Shown here in pieces: positions 20,490 to 32,352 of a stretch of DNA of 64,000 nucleotides. The notes beneath the pieces were generated by a model, which was not told the DNA's origin, did not search any database, and was given only the letters and a program-made list of their open reading frames with translations. The stretch spans positions 16,733,001 to 16,797,000 of the forward strand of contig OW028757.1 of NCBI GenBank assembly GCA_932294355.1. Direction: 5' to 3'. The translations under genes and the position numbers were made by a program. This stretch comes from Aporophyla lueneburgensis (Eukaryota > Arthropoda > Insecta > Lepidoptera > Noctuidae). Within the stretch, counting starts at the first letter, position 1. Every line of letters begins with the position of its first letter.

Positions 20490-22940
20490 CATAATAGTGA
20501 AGGCTGTTTTCCTTAAACTAAAAAGACAACAGAGTTTTCATTTAATAAAAGGTCATTTAAGAATAAAATAGGTAAGTTTCTTTTTGATACCTTTTGTCAA
20601 AGCCTCCTAAATGGAGATGCATAGATAAACTTTATGTCTTACTAACATATGTTTGCGGCAATTTAAAATGTTCTTATTATTATGTATTAGTCAGCCTTTG
20701 TGCTGCTGTAAAACTTGTGTTTAGTTGTAGGTGAATAATTGTTATTATTGATGGAAAGGTACTTATAAGATAAAACTTAAAATTGTAAAAGGGAGCTACA
20801 TCTGCCAACAAACTGCTTTGCAGTTTGGCAGAGGTAAATATGTTTTGTAAAATTAGGTCAACACGAATAACAGCGTTTTTTTTTTTGTGTTTCTTACACT
20901 TTGCGATGACCAAATCATATTTCTAGACTTTTTCGAAGAGTTTAGTTATCTATTCAAGCGTGTATTTTAGTTTTTTTTTAAACGAAGAACATTGGTGTCA
21001 TATTCAAGAAAATTTGTCGTTTTACCAGCCAACTTTTTTTTTAACATATGGAAATCTTCGTGGATGTTCTCCATCCTGGGGTGGATGGAGGACATCCATT
21101 AGGATTGTTCGTCATAAAGTATTACCAGATGTTCCATTCTTTTGCCGGCGTAGGTATTGCACTTTTTACGGAACAAATGATTTTTCTTTCATATTTCAGC
21201 TGTATTCCCGTTGTGAAAGTAGTTCATTTTCATGAGTACTGCGTAATGTTACTCCCTTAAAGTATGTCCCTCGTTTAACCTAACTCTCTGTATTCACCCA
21301 CAACACGTTCTATCCCACTGTCCAACGTGTATATATAGCTAAAATATACTCTTTTCATATCTTACGGCTACTTAGAGGTGAGAAAAATTCTAAGCACGCA
21401 CAAGTACCTCTAAGCTAGGTGCTTTTGCCAATAACTTTTGGGTTTAACGTGCGAAAATTGTTCAGAAACTACCTACTTGGTTCGTGCAAAAATATTTATT
21501 TTATTTTTAGAAATACTTTCTGGGTATCTATAGACGCATTAGTTAAGTCCAATAGATTACTAGATTTTATTGGTTTTGCTCATATCCTTTATGCCATAAA
21601 GAATATGAGCAAAACTGCGGATAAAATAGAATAGCAGATAAATAAACAATGTTGTTCAACGTATGGGTCGCGTCCCTATGATTTTGCCAAGCCTCTTTAA
21701 GCGGTCACCGTTACTTTAACATTTAAAGCGCTAAAATATAAAACCATTCCCGTCCACAACGTTTTTCTACTTGAATAAAATGATTTTCTAACAAAAAACT
21801 TCTGATAAAAACGCTAGAAAGTGACAAATTACTTTAATTTCTGAAGTTAATGTCTTTGGATTCATATTTTAGTTCTTTTTTGTCAACATCTTCCACAATT
21901 AAAGCTATTTTTCACGGGATTTTTTTGGATAATTCGTGTATTTTCAATTAAATTCGTTACTGTTTATATGTGATATTCAGTGACATAATTATTTATATGT
22001 TCACAGTATTGTAGACATGTTCTTTATAATCATAATTCGTATCGTATTAAGGTACTTCCTAAACAAAACACACAATACATAATAGTTATACTCCTAACTA
22101 TTATCCTACCACGGCGAAGCTTGGAAGCGAATGTTGCTTGAAGCGACAGTGACCACAGACTGTGATAATAATTAGGTATGCCAGAGCATCAAGATTACCT
22201 CTAAATACTACGTTATGATGTATCTATTCTTTTTCCGTAAATTATATGACAGACAAAATTCAACCCTCCGTTCATACCGCTCAGATGTTAAGCTGTGAAA
22301 AATCCTTTGCAGGTTTCCTAAAACCCATACCGTCATATTTATGAGACAGAGATATATAATGTTACTTTATCACGATTAGTTTTTGGAGCTATCATAGATT
22401 TTCTCTTTTCGCCTGTAGAGAATGGAGAGTTACGACAGACCCTAAAACGCCTTGGTTTGTACAGTACTTGAGTCAGTAATTCGGTCTATCCTAATACCTC
22501 AGGCTTGGCTGTCACAGAGAGAAGTCCTGTATTCCAAAAGTGAGAACATTATAGGCTAATTATCCTAACCCATACTACGCTCGAAACAATTATTTACCTA
22601 GTAAGGACCTGTAATGAACTATGCAGTTTCAGTGTACTAATCTAAGGTAGAAACGAACTAACCACATGTACTACCTACATAGGGGCTAGCTAACGCATGT
22701 TGCTTGCAGTGGCGCAAACCGCAAGCTGTGGTTCCTGAGAGATGAACCAAGATCCGAGTACCAAGATAGCTTTTGTGGTCTTAATTTACATTTAAGCATA
22801 AACCTTAAAGTACTCTACAATGGCTGAAATCTATATATTAATACGTGAAGCGAAAAAATACATTATTTTCAATAAATTATACGTTACACACACTACTATT
22901 CATTACTGTGTATTTAATACACACTTGCTTATGCAAAAAA
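20490..22940. other. AT-rich spacer with two small hairpins
   Basis: A 16-bp stem with one mismatch is at about 21060-21096 ('tggatgttctccatcc' against 'ggatggaggacatcca'). An 18-bp stem with one wobble pair is at 21573-21590/21598-21615 ('gttttgctcatatccttt'). The frames at 20960-21634 show no known domain. Confidence 0.5.
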
Positions 22941-22941
22941 A

Positions 22942-22982
22942 CCATAAAACCACAAAAAAAAATTTTTTTTGTGGTTTTATGG
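22942..22982. repeat. 20-bp perfect palindrome
   Basis: 'ccataaaaccac' plus eight A pairs perfectly with eight T plus 'gtggttttatgg' around a single central base. This is an extreme cruciform-forming site. Confidence 0.9.
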
Positions 22983-23559
22983 GGAGTGTCAAGTATGGCA
23001 TTAGTAAGTTTCCCATACAAAACTTAGTGTCGTGTGCAAACTGTAGATGTTGTATGCCTCACGATTGTACAGGCTGGTCATAGATTGTACAGGCTGGTTA
23101 TAATTATGACATTATGAACTGTCATAATTAATTAAAAATAATAGGGAAAATTCTATAAAAACAGAGCTTTCTGTGATAATTCATTCCATATCCAGCAGTT
23201 AAGAGGTATTAAGAAAATAAAGAAGAGAGTCCTGAAGAAGTATTCTTTACTCATTACACTTACGCCCTGGTCCTGGCCATCACCATCCCGCCAGCGAACC
23301 CTCTCACAGTAGTACAGCGTCAACAATTTGTCTATAGTGTTACTGAATGTCAAATATAGGTAACCATATTATTTTTTTATATTTATTATTATATATTTTT
23401 TTTTTCATTTAATAATGTATTTCTATTCAAATGAAATTCGACCGTACTTGGTCGAATTTCGACCAATGGGCGATCACTAGTTGGAATTAAAAACTTATTC
23501 ATTTTATAAATAAATAACAAAGTATATCTAAAAGTCAACATGACATTAAGACAAGACAG

Positions 23560-23690
23560 GTCAATTCGAAGATATATGACATCTACCAACCCACACTGGG
23601 CCCGCCCACTCGCTCTCATCGAGACGAGGCCAGTGTCCCAGCAGTGGGAATACAACCACAGCCTATACGGCTGTCGATGATGATACCTAC
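23560..23690 (+). repeat. tRNA-type SINE (S2), 3' fragment
   Basis: 'gacatctaccaacccacac', 'gggcccgcccactcgctctc' and 'gtgtcccagcagtggga' are the 3' blocks of S2. The tail runs into 'gatgatgatacc'. Confidence 0.7.
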
Positions 23691-24574
23691 GCCATCATAA
23701 AAAAATCAAGTATATATTACTTAATTATGCTACAGAATTCTATTAACTGTGCTAACCAATGCGTACCCTTCTACGACAGAGCCCATAAAGAGGGTAATGT
23801 TTGAAACTCCTGTGGTATTTTTAAAGGTTGAATGAAAAAATAATCAAATGCAGCTGTGCCCGGATCATCGACCTTTGGCTGAATCTATGGCATCGAATTG
23901 TATTATATATAATTAAATAATTAGTATTTAATTACTCAGTTTTACGGGGCGAGTTCAACAGTTAAACAACACTCTTTAAAAAAATCTTTTTACAGAATTA
24001 CCGAAACTTACTACTCTCACCGAAAGTCAGCTAGTCAAACTCAAGGAGTAAACTATTTCTTCTTTAATGACGGCTACTTAGCTCTTTCCAACACCCGGCA
24101 CCGAATTTAGTGCTTTCTACAAGTAAACTGCAGTTCCTTAGTGCACTTGCTTTAACGCAGTCGGGTGTTAAGTACAAGCAACGTGAATTTCAGGAAGCGG
24201 TACCCAAAATGTGGCAAAGAAACTGTTCATTTTATTCGTTCATAGCGACTTGATAGCCTCATTTTCTGCAATTTTCCGGCCGACCGCAAATATTATTCGA
24301 TCACATCCGAATCCGATCACATACACATCCGTAGTTTGTAAATTAAAATCACAATTGTATACCAAAATAAAATATACAGTTAAAAAGCTGAAATAAATGA
24401 GATTTTTTTAAATTAATTTTGAGGGTAGATGTTAGTTATGTTCGTTCTGGGTACTACAGTACCCCTTGGCGCTCTACAGGATAGGTAGGTAGTTGAAGAT
24501 TAAACGTAGAAGATAAATACGTGATAATAAAACATGCGAAAAAAAGAAAATTACCACAAATCAAATTAAAACAT
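23691..24574. other. AT-rich spacer, nothing recognised
   Basis: There is a weak inverted pair (aacacccgg near 24090, cgggtgtta near 24162), but no bounded element and no supported frame. Confidence 0.5.
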
Positions 24575-24760
24575 TTTTATTTTACACTTGGGCACATATG
24601 AAACGTCAGAAGCTAGGTGCATGGTTCCAAATTGTTGACACCTATGGAGAAGAGCCGGCAAGAAACTCCATGGTTACTCTTTTAAAAATAATTAGCTTTT
24701 ACAATGGTTTCAAATTCCAGTGTTAATAGGTATGAGAGAACAGTGTAGGACTGTCAACAA
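24575..24760 (-). repeat. Interspersed repeat H, copy 1
   Basis: It shares 'gaaacgtcagaagctaggtgc' type text (in reverse) with 53030-53130 and 58280-58380, including 'gagccggcaagaaactcc'. I recognise it as a common lepidopteran retroelement 3' region but cannot place it in a clade. Confidence 0.55.
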
Positions 24761-24944
24761 ATACCAGGTATTTAATAAAATAAAAAAATGCCTACAATCT
24801 GCAAGGCCTGAAGTGTTCTCACATTCACAAAAAATAAAAAAATCTACTATGATCGTATTTCATACATAAAACCTTGCCTATTGTGTAAAATTTGGTGCTA
24901 CAAAACTTGTTGTGCATATTAACAAATGGGGATTCAATTTTGCT

Positions 24945-25100
24945 CCGTCAAAACCGCGCGACGAAAAATTTCTTGAGGAAGCCGGTATTTCCTAGAATTA
25001 AAATTTCGAAGACATAGCGACATCTATCAAGCCTCATTGGGCCAGAGTGGTGGGTTACCGCCCGTGGGAATATAATCGACTGATTATGATGCAACTCCGC
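24945..25100 (+). repeat. tRNA-type SINE (S2), 3' fragment
   Basis: 'gaggaagccggtatttccta', 'cgaagacatagcgacatc' and 'gggccagagtggtgggtta' follow the order of the full copy at 25985-26262. The tRNA-like head is missing. Confidence 0.65.
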
Positions 25101-25980
25101 GTTTATTAACTTTAGTTCAAATATGTATGGCTGCAGGCTAATATTTGTTGTATTTTAACGATTATTACACGAGTCAAACTGTAATCAAATCGTGGTTTTT
25201 TCCTCGTGTGTCGGCACAAAATATGGAGGCTAAAATACTAGGGAATGAGCAAGGTAGTACTGAGTTCGGATGTCCAAGGTGCGTCAAAACTCGTACCACT
25301 CCTTTCAATTAATTCTGTGTTTCGGACAACAAAAGATCAGAAATATCCTTTGAAAACATTCACACAGTGAGCAAAGAGACGTAAACAATGCCGACTGGCG
25401 CTGTGCCTGTGCAGTATCTGTCCATTACTTAAGTCTATTCAAAAGTGTAGTCTATACAGAAGCGGCAGGACGAGGATGTTACTGCTAAAGATGTGTCATG
25501 TTCCCGTGTTGCATTCGCACATTGTCCATTATGTGTGAACGTGCTTTAGACTCGTAGATTTCGATGTAGCTTTTTAGACTGCAGTACGTATTGTACTTTA
25601 CTGGCGTTCCAATTTGTTTACAATGCAGCAATGGTTGCAATAAAAATGGTTTTATGCAAAAAACAAAAGTGATAGAGTAGGTTTCGAGCTACGTAGTGTA
25701 GATTTTCAACGGCTCATCCGAAATGAAGTCACTGAAATTTAATTTTTGAAATTATGTTTTGAAGGTATGATAACAGGGTGTAAAGTTCACTCATACTTTC
25801 GTAGAAATGGGAGAATCTTTTTATCAGACGGGTGTCGTGTCTGGTGGGCAACTCCCAGACGATTGATGTCAGTACGTTGTACGTATATATAAGCTAGTTG
25901 CGTGATAGATTCTGCTTACGCGTTGCTGGATTTTACGTGACGTCAGTGTGTTGTGGGGGTGAAGTAGTGGCAGCGGCAGT
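25101..25980. other. Spacer, nothing recognised
   Basis: No frame, repeat or RNA gene that I can support. Confidence 0.5.
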
Positions 25981-25984
25981 GGGA

Positions 25985-26262
25985 GCAATGGTGGCCCAGT
26001 GGTATCGGTTCCGACTTACGAATTGTAGGTCGTGGGTTCGAACCCAGGCAGGCTTTAGTTTGTATAATAAATATCATCACCACTGCTCTCATGACGGTGA
26101 AGGAAAACATCGTGAGGAAACCGGCATGTCCTAGAACCAAATAATCGAAGGCATGTGACATTTTTCAACCCACATTAGGCCCACGTCGTTGATTATGGCC
26201 CACTCCCTCTCGCCAAGAGGAGGCCTGTGTCCCAGCAGTGGAAACAAAATAGGCTGATTATG
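25985..26262 (+). mobile_element. tRNA-derived SINE (S2), nearly complete
   Basis: The head has a pol III A-box-like 'tggcccagtggta' and a B box 'gggttcgaaccc' about 40 bp apart, as in tRNA-derived SINEs. The body follows as 'ctcatgacggtgaaggaaaa', 'gaggaaaccggcatgtccta' and 'acccacattaggcccac', ending 'cctgtgtcccagcagtgg'. A possible TSD is gacgtcagtgtg (25938-25949) versus gacgttagtgtg (26266-26277), one mismatch, which would put the 5' end slightly upstream. This is a SINE head and not a functional tRNA gene. Confidence 0.85.
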
Positions 26263-26504
26263 TATGACGTTAGTGTGAAGCGTAGTTTGCATGTGGTGGT
26301 GTAACTGTCGCGACAATATTAGTGGGCTTTTGTAGACAGGATTTTTTTGACACATGGTTTTCATAACAGCCTTTATGTGGCAGTAAACACTCCTCTAGAA
26401 AACCGTAGCTAAAATATATACTTTTGCCAAGGTAGTGGGTATACTGAACATATTTGTCTACGCCTTTGAGGAATACAGGTATCATGTTATGTGGCGGGAT
26501 CTCA

Positions 26505-26985
26505 TCATCTGCCTAACCTTTTCCCAACTATGCTGGGGTCGGCTTCCAGTCTAACAGGATGCAGGTGATAATTATTATTTAACATAGAGCGTCTGCCTAT
26601 CTGCATGGACCGATGACCTGGTAAAAGCCTCTGGAATTCGCTGGATGCGAGAAGCATAGAATTGGTCAAAGCGCCGGTGCTTGGTGGAAGCCTATTTCTA
26701 AACGTGAAAGTCTTTTGGCTAAAATGGTGATGATGATGACTGCCTATCTGATCTCTAAAACCTAGTTTACTGGTACACTATACCCCTTGTTATGACTGGT
26801 AGTTAGACTTTCGAGGTTATTTAGACTTGTAAAGACTATCATAGATCCATGACTGACGGCATCCTAACATGCTTTCCGAGGCATGGTTCGTGTGTAAAGA
26901 TGGTCCCCCATACGTTGACCAACAACGTGGACGTGCGTAGTTTAACCTAATCGATCAATAGGGGCGCCTGTTACTACTTATACCC
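26505..26985 (+). repeat. S1 repeat, near full length, split by RTE tail
   Basis: It contains 'catctgcctaaccttttccc', 'ggggtcggcttccagtctaa', 'acttgtaaagactatcatag', 'cttaacctaatcgatcaata' and the 'ctgttactact' end. It is interrupted at 26604-26739 by an RTE 3' end. Confidence 0.8.
26604..26739 (+). mobile_element. RTE-clade LINE 3' end (136 bp)
   Basis: It reads the RTE C-terminal motif ('WTDDLVKASGIRWMREA') and ends in a gatgatgatga tail. The 11-bp TSD ctgcctatctg is exact at 26593-26603 and 26740-26750. It is severely 5'-truncated, carrying only the last ~40 codons. Confidence 0.85.
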
Positions 26986-26989
26986 GTTA

Positions 26990-28698
26990 TGTAACAGGAT
27001 GTAATTATTATATTGAACAATGGTGGTCCATTCTAAACACAGCATAAATTAATTCCTAAAACATCTTTATGTACCACTAAATCTATTCTCGCAAGATAAT
27101 CGCGTGTTTAACAGCCCATTAAATTATTTATAGAAAATGTTTGGGATACATTTGCCTTTAGTATCTGCGTAGCCCTGAATTAGGAACTAAACTTCCTGAG
27201 CTTTTACTAGCGGGAAGTCGTTGTGGTAGTCTCTTTGTAGATTTAGTACCGGTTAGGACTTTGTCCGAGAAGTTTCGTGTGGAACCAAGAAAAAACTTCT
27301 TGGCTTTACAAAGGTAACATTCATTTATTCTTTAAAGATAATGTAACCATGGATTGCAGTTCTAGATAGCTATAGATAGTTTAAAACTGACTAAAGTAAA
27401 GCAAAATGTAGGGTTATGATTATGACCGGTATGTATGTATTTTCATCTGTTCCCTCAAATCTTATAAACTCATAACCATAATTTGACAAACAAGTAAGCG
27501 TCTGAAGTGCAAGAAGCAAGCGCGAGAAGCTTGGAAGCGGCTAGATCGTCCGTTGGTTACAGGCTATATGACGTCACATTTAATGTGACGATCGACTGAA
27601 TACAATCACGGCTTTCAAAAGAGAATAATTACAGAATAATTGTAAATTTTTTTTGTAATTGTTGAGAATTTTTTTTTGTTTCATACTGTCTAGAGCATAA
27701 TGTTTTATGATTGAACTTACTTCATATTCCTACAGCAATATCTGTTACAGACGAGAGTCTAGATTTTCGGTCTGATAAGTGGCAATAGGCTCGCCTTGTG
27801 GTACGTGGGTCTATAATAGAAGTAAATAGTTTTAAAAAAAAACTGGCAAAATGTGGGTGAAAAATAAGTTCCGAAATCAAATTGTTCTAGAAATGAACTG
27901 GAGTTACTGACTTAGATTGAATAGTTAGCAAGCTGAAGTGCAGTGGAGTATGATTTTAAAAGGACTACTAGCCGTTACAGATGAAGAATATTTTAAAGAA
28001 AAACACAGCTAAATGGACCGAATATATAAAATAGGGATTTGACATGCTTAATGGACGTTGAAACCAGGGAACAGAGTGTTGTAGCGAAACTTGGGAGAGA
28101 TCTATGTCCAGTTGTGGGCTACAATAAGCTAAATCGACTCATATGTACATATCTGCTTTGATATTTGTACAATGTATCATGTATTGTAGCAAGAATAGTA
28201 AAAGAAAATCTAGAAAATGAGGCGTATCTACGGAAATATTTAAATCCGATTGCAATAGTTTCTAGAACATTCACGGCAATAGATTACGGGGAAATATCGA
28301 AGTAAATAGCCTACCAGGAAGGCTTTTATTTGTTCAGGTAATGACCCACTTATTCGCGGTTCGTCCTCAGTCTAGTCAAGGGAGACTCAATAATAAACAT
28401 CATCGTTCAAAGTATAAAAAGGCCATAAAATAAAAGAATGTGATGCACTGCGTACATTTAGTATAGATACCACCTTCCCTTTCAGATTAAAGTTTGACAA
28501 ATTAAATGTAAGCATTTTGCTGCTTTTCATACTCCAACGACCTCAGCAAAAGACAAAGTCTAAGCATTTATTTCAAATAGGCATATAAAAGACACTTTTC
28601 AACGTCAAAACTAACATTAAAATAGAATTGATTCGAGTCGCCTCTTCCAAAGGCAAGTTTTACATAGAGAAGACTGAGCAAAAACTCTACCGTTAAAT
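26990..28698. other. AT-rich spacer
   Basis: 'agggttatgattatgaccgg' plus a tatgtatg run at 27410-27440 matches 38884-38930 and belongs to a repeat common in Lepidoptera. Otherwise nothing is recognised. Confidence 0.5.
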
Positions 28699-28751
28699 AT
28701 ACAGTGTGTCCGGATATGGACTAGCGATATTCTAAATACTTAAATATAAAC

Positions 28752-28937
28752 TACTAACTTTTGCCAGCGGCTTCGCCCGCGTGGAGGTCGGAAATTGTCC
28801 CGCGGGAATATACTACCGGGATAAAAAGTAGAAGACATAGGCTCTAAACTATCTGTGTACCAAATTTCATTTAAATCGGTTCAGTAGTTTTAGCAGTAAA
28901 GCGAGACAGACAGATACTTTTGCATTTATAATATTAC
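28752..28937 (+). repeat. Repeat A, first of two adjacent copies
   Basis: 'ttgccagcggcttcgcccgc', 'gggataaaaagtagaaga', 'aaatcggttcagtagtttta', 'gcgagacagacag' and the 'ttataatatta' end are all present. It is directly followed by a second copy. Confidence 0.75.
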
Positions 28938-29143
28938 TAGCTTCTGCCCGCGACTTCGTCTGCGTAAATGTCGGTTATCGCGGACGCAGACAAAGTTACG
29001 GAATAAAAAGTAGCCTATGTCCTTTTTCAGGTTCTAAACTATTAGGGTACCAAATTTCGTTTAAATCGGTTTAGTATTTTTAGCAGGTAAGCGAGACAGA
29101 CAGACAGACAGAGTTACTTTTGCATTTATAATATTAGTGTGGA
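28938..29143 (+). repeat. Repeat A, second adjacent copy
   Basis: It starts 'ctagcttctgcccgcgactt' and ends 'tttataatattagtgtgg', with 'ggaataaaaagtagcctatg' between and a short (GACA)n tract. The head-to-tail pair suggests insertion of one copy into the target-like end of the other. Confidence 0.75.
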
Positions 29144-29540
29144 TTTTGGATGTGGATTTTAAAGTACAATTACATTCTAAGCTTGGGTCCAATACACTAC
29201 CCCGCTATGTGGCAGCCATTTTTTTTAAATATTTTGCGAGTACAAAAAAATCATATCTCTCAAAGTTTTAGTCATACTGAGATGAAAATAGGCTTATTCA
29301 AAAGACAATAATATTGTCTGCCGTTTGCATTACAGAATAAGCCTATTTTCATCTCAGTATCAAAAAAAAAATTGAATGGCTGCCACAGCGGGGTAGCAAG
29401 CTTAGAGTGTAATTGTACTTTATTAAAATAGTTTATATTTAAGTATTTAGAATATTGCTAGTCCATGTCCGGACACACTGTATAATTTAATGTGGAATCG
29501 ATGCACCAAGAAGAAAGTTACGATACCGCAAAGTTTGGAA

Positions 29541-29570
29541 AAAATTATATATATATATATATATATTATA
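29541..29570. repeat. (AT)n microsatellite
   Basis: About 12 AT units lie next to the right end of the Tc1-like element. Confidence 0.9.
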
Positions 29571-29871
29571 TTATTTATGGTAAAATTCTTAACACTTCGT
29601 GCTTCTAACTACCACAATTAACGATGGTCATATGTATGGCCTACGTATAGCCAGGAACCAACGATGTCGTATACTTTTCAAAAGAAACCCGTCATATGTT
29701 TTGTAGGTCACGAAAAGTGGAGCCGATACGTTGCTGATCGATTTATTCACATAACTTATATTTTGCCATGAAACAATCAAGGGCATGTTCTTGTAGGTCA
29801 CATAAACTGTGCTATAGTTCTACGAAATCTCTTAATATGAACGGTATGTTAGAAATATCAGTTTTGGCCTA

Positions 29872-30263
29872 TACAAGATGCAGTTTTGAACCTGCAAAAT
29901 ATTTCAGGAGGTTGTTATGAGCCTCGTAAATAATCATATAACAATACGGTACCAAGTCACGAATCAATAATATTTTTTAGTTCAGATTTTTCAATTTTAT
30001 TTTTTTCAGAATACTCTTAATAACCCTCTTCATAAAATCTATGAAAGAAATGTCAATTGCGTTTGTTTGCATGGGTGAAAGCGCAGTTTAAGGACACGTA
30101 CGGACTGGCCGCATTTTAAAAAAGGAAGTTCACAATTACCGATTTCCGTAAATAAGAATAAAATGAAAAAAAAACCTTGCCCACTGTATTGTTGATTGGG
30201 GTCGAGAATCACTAACATAATTACCTCCTAAAATGTTTTGCAGATCCAAAACTGCACCTTGTA
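29872..30263. mobile_element. MITE with ~48-bp inverted repeats and TA flanks
   Basis: The left arm 29872-29920 ('tacaagatgcagttttgaac') and right arm 30215-30263 (complement 'tacaaggtgcagttttggat') match with a few changes. TA lies directly outside both ends, as for Tc1/mariner insertions. The interior has no coding capacity. Confidence 0.7.
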
Positions 30264-30299
30264 TATGTAGGTCATTTAATTTTCCATGGTTAGTGTCAT

Positions 30300-30505
30300 C
30301 GTCATCATAATTTCAGCCGGAAGACGTTCACTGTTGGACATAAGCCTCTCTCACTCTTTGCCATAATCACCACGCTTGGCAGGTGGTTATCGATCGCAGT
30401 TTAGTGTTAAGATGCATACAGAATGCTGTTCGCCTTCTAAGACTCCGACGGGAAGAAATGAAACGGTGCTGTTCTTTACGTCCGACAACACACGGAACTG
30501 CTGAC
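30300..30505 (-). repeat. Interspersed repeat C, reverse copy
   Basis: 'atttcagccggaagacgttc', 'actgttggacataagcctc', 'ccacgcttggcagg' and 'gtccgacaacacacgg' follow the C order in reverse. Confidence 0.75.
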
Positions 30506-31081
30506 ATGTGAACCAGAGTAATTGTATGTATATCTTCGTTCTTCTATGTTTGGGTTCCAGCCATATTTTTTTATGGTAACAGTTTTATTCTATTCTTCTT
30601 CATCGTGGCAATGGACTGACAGAGAAACAAATATTGTTGGCCCAAAACTTAACCACTTCCACGAATTAAAATATTTGTATATAATATGCCAGATAGGCTT
30701 TCGCTCCATGTAAAATACTGGTATTTAGCTGCATCTAGTTAGACTGAAAGCTGATCCAAACATAGTTGGGAACACGAAGAATGAGGGTATTCAAGAAAAT
30801 TCAGGACACCAGCTGACGCCACTTTAACGTGATTCAGCATTGCATATGTAAGCTGTCACGCCCTTTATGCCAGGAGGCTTTTATTTTGGTACTTTTATTT
30901 ACATTATAAAAATATTTTTTGCTTTTGCTTGAATATAGATTTCATTTTATTTCTTGGAATATTAGGTTAGCTAGCTGACATATGGCACATCATTTAATTT
31001 AATGTTTTGTGTCCTACCTTGTACTAATGTTACCTACTTACATTGTATACAATCAAGTGCTTCTAACTTAACAGACAGTTG
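30506..31081. other. Spacer with S1 remnant
   Basis: A reverse S1 fragment is at 30685-30778 ('aatactggtatttagctgca', 'gttagactgaaagctga'). The rest shows nothing; the 63-codon frame at 30522-30713 has no recognised domain. Confidence 0.5.
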
Positions 31082-31240
31082 TGCTGCTGGGGAGTTTGTT
31101 CCGCCACTTCTTCTTCCCAGCTAAAGCACTAGGAAGTGTCGAAGGGCGGGCGTTTTGAGGGGACTGGACGTTCAAAAAGTACTGACTCTCAGCCTAGTTT
31201 GAATAAATGACTTTTGATTTTGATTTTTTGATTTTGACAA
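31082..31240 (+). repeat. LINE 3' tail with (ATTTTG)n end
   Basis: 'ggggagtttgttccgccact', 'gaagggcgggcgttttga', 'gactggacgttcaaaaagta' and a final 'tgattttgattttt' tail match a widespread lepidopteran LINE 3' end that terminates in short tandem repeats. No coding part remains. Confidence 0.6.
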
Positions 31241-32258
31241 GAGGTCCTCCATTTCGACAAAGAATATAAAACTATTTCATTCATTCGTTTTCATTCAGTC
31301 ACGATTAAGGAAAATGTAGGCGCTTTAACACTTTTGACAGGTGCCCGGCCCTGACGTTTCTGTGCTGCCATCTAGTGATCGTCATTTCAAAAAACCCTCA
31401 TTATTTTAAAGCAGGATGAGTTTTGATGCTTTGATTTTATCGTGCCAACCAAGAACGTTGTAAATATTAAGCAAAATGTTGCTCGAATAATCTTTACGTC
31501 TATTAATAAAATAAACACAAGGAACTGTCTAATAGGTACATTCAGTTAATAATACTATAATTGAAAAACTGTTTATGTAATACACTGAAACACACAGATT
31601 TCCAAATATTTTGATTTCCATCAATTAAAATTGAAGGCGAGCTGAGCAAATGCCAAATGTCTGTAACATGCAGTCTAATGGTAGCAACTAACCAGCATCA
31701 TTATGTAACATTGAAGTGACCATGAAGTTTCTTTGAAAGATATAATCAAAAATGAAATTATGCAAAGTACCGAAGTTACCAACATAACGTGCAGACTAGT
31801 TTATCGAAGGACTGCTGGCCGAGTATTTAATGAGTCTTCATCAGACAGTATGCGGAGAATGTAGGACAGTGTGTTGTAGCACAGCCTGGAACAGGCCAAT
31901 GTCCAGCAGTGGCAAAAGGCTGGGTTGATTTATTGAATCTGCCATCAAACAAATCGTCATCTCGAAAATTCATATTAGTACTTCTATGAGATTTAATCTC
32001 ATATATGATATGTATTGATACGAAAGTACTCATTTTAACATTTTACACACTTCTCGTGTCAAATGACTTCTCGTGACTTCTCGTGTATTTTTTGTTAAAT
32101 ATTCTCTTTGTTGAGCAAAAGATGTAGTTAGTCTGTAGACTGTTTGCAGACCAGCACCCTAATTGCGTAGCAATCCAACGGTTTTAAAGGAATCTTCTAA
32201 TCCATTGTTTCATTGGTTTGATGAGCAACGTAAATAACGCAATTGTGGCAAAACTGTC
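31241..32258. other. AT-rich spacer
   Basis: A short reverse-type remnant ('ccagcagtggc', near 31900) recalls the repeat C or S2 3' end. Nothing else is supported. Confidence 0.45.
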
Positions 32259-32352
32259 AAAGAAAGAAAAGAAAGAAAAGAAAAGAAAGAAAATTAAAGA
32301 AAAGAAAAGAAAGAAAAGGAAAGAGAGAAAAGAAAAGAAAAGAAAGAAAAAT
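32259..32352. repeat. Polypurine (AAAGA)n tract
   Basis: About 95 bp are almost pure A/G on the plus strand, in AAAG/AAAAG units. The lysine-rich frame across it (32218-32514) is a by-product of the repeat. Confidence 0.95.

Larger units (their letters stand above)
28702..29480. mobile_element. Tc1/mariner-type foldback element (779 bp) with two nested repeats
   Basis: The ends 'cagtgtgtccggatatgg' and its near-complement 'ccatgtccggacacactg' are flanked by TA on both sides (28700-28701, 29481-29482). The inverted arms are long: left 28702-28751 plus 29153-29225, right 29370-29480. An inner inverted pair, 'gagatgaaaataggcttatt', lies at about 29279-29302 and 29336-29360. No transposase. Two repeat A copies sit in the left arm. 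Confidence 0.8.

Noticed and set aside
25985..26060. Functional tRNA gene
   Set aside because: A-box- and B-box-like sequences are present, but the acceptor and anticodon stems do not form and the sequence continues into a SINE body shared with ten other loci.
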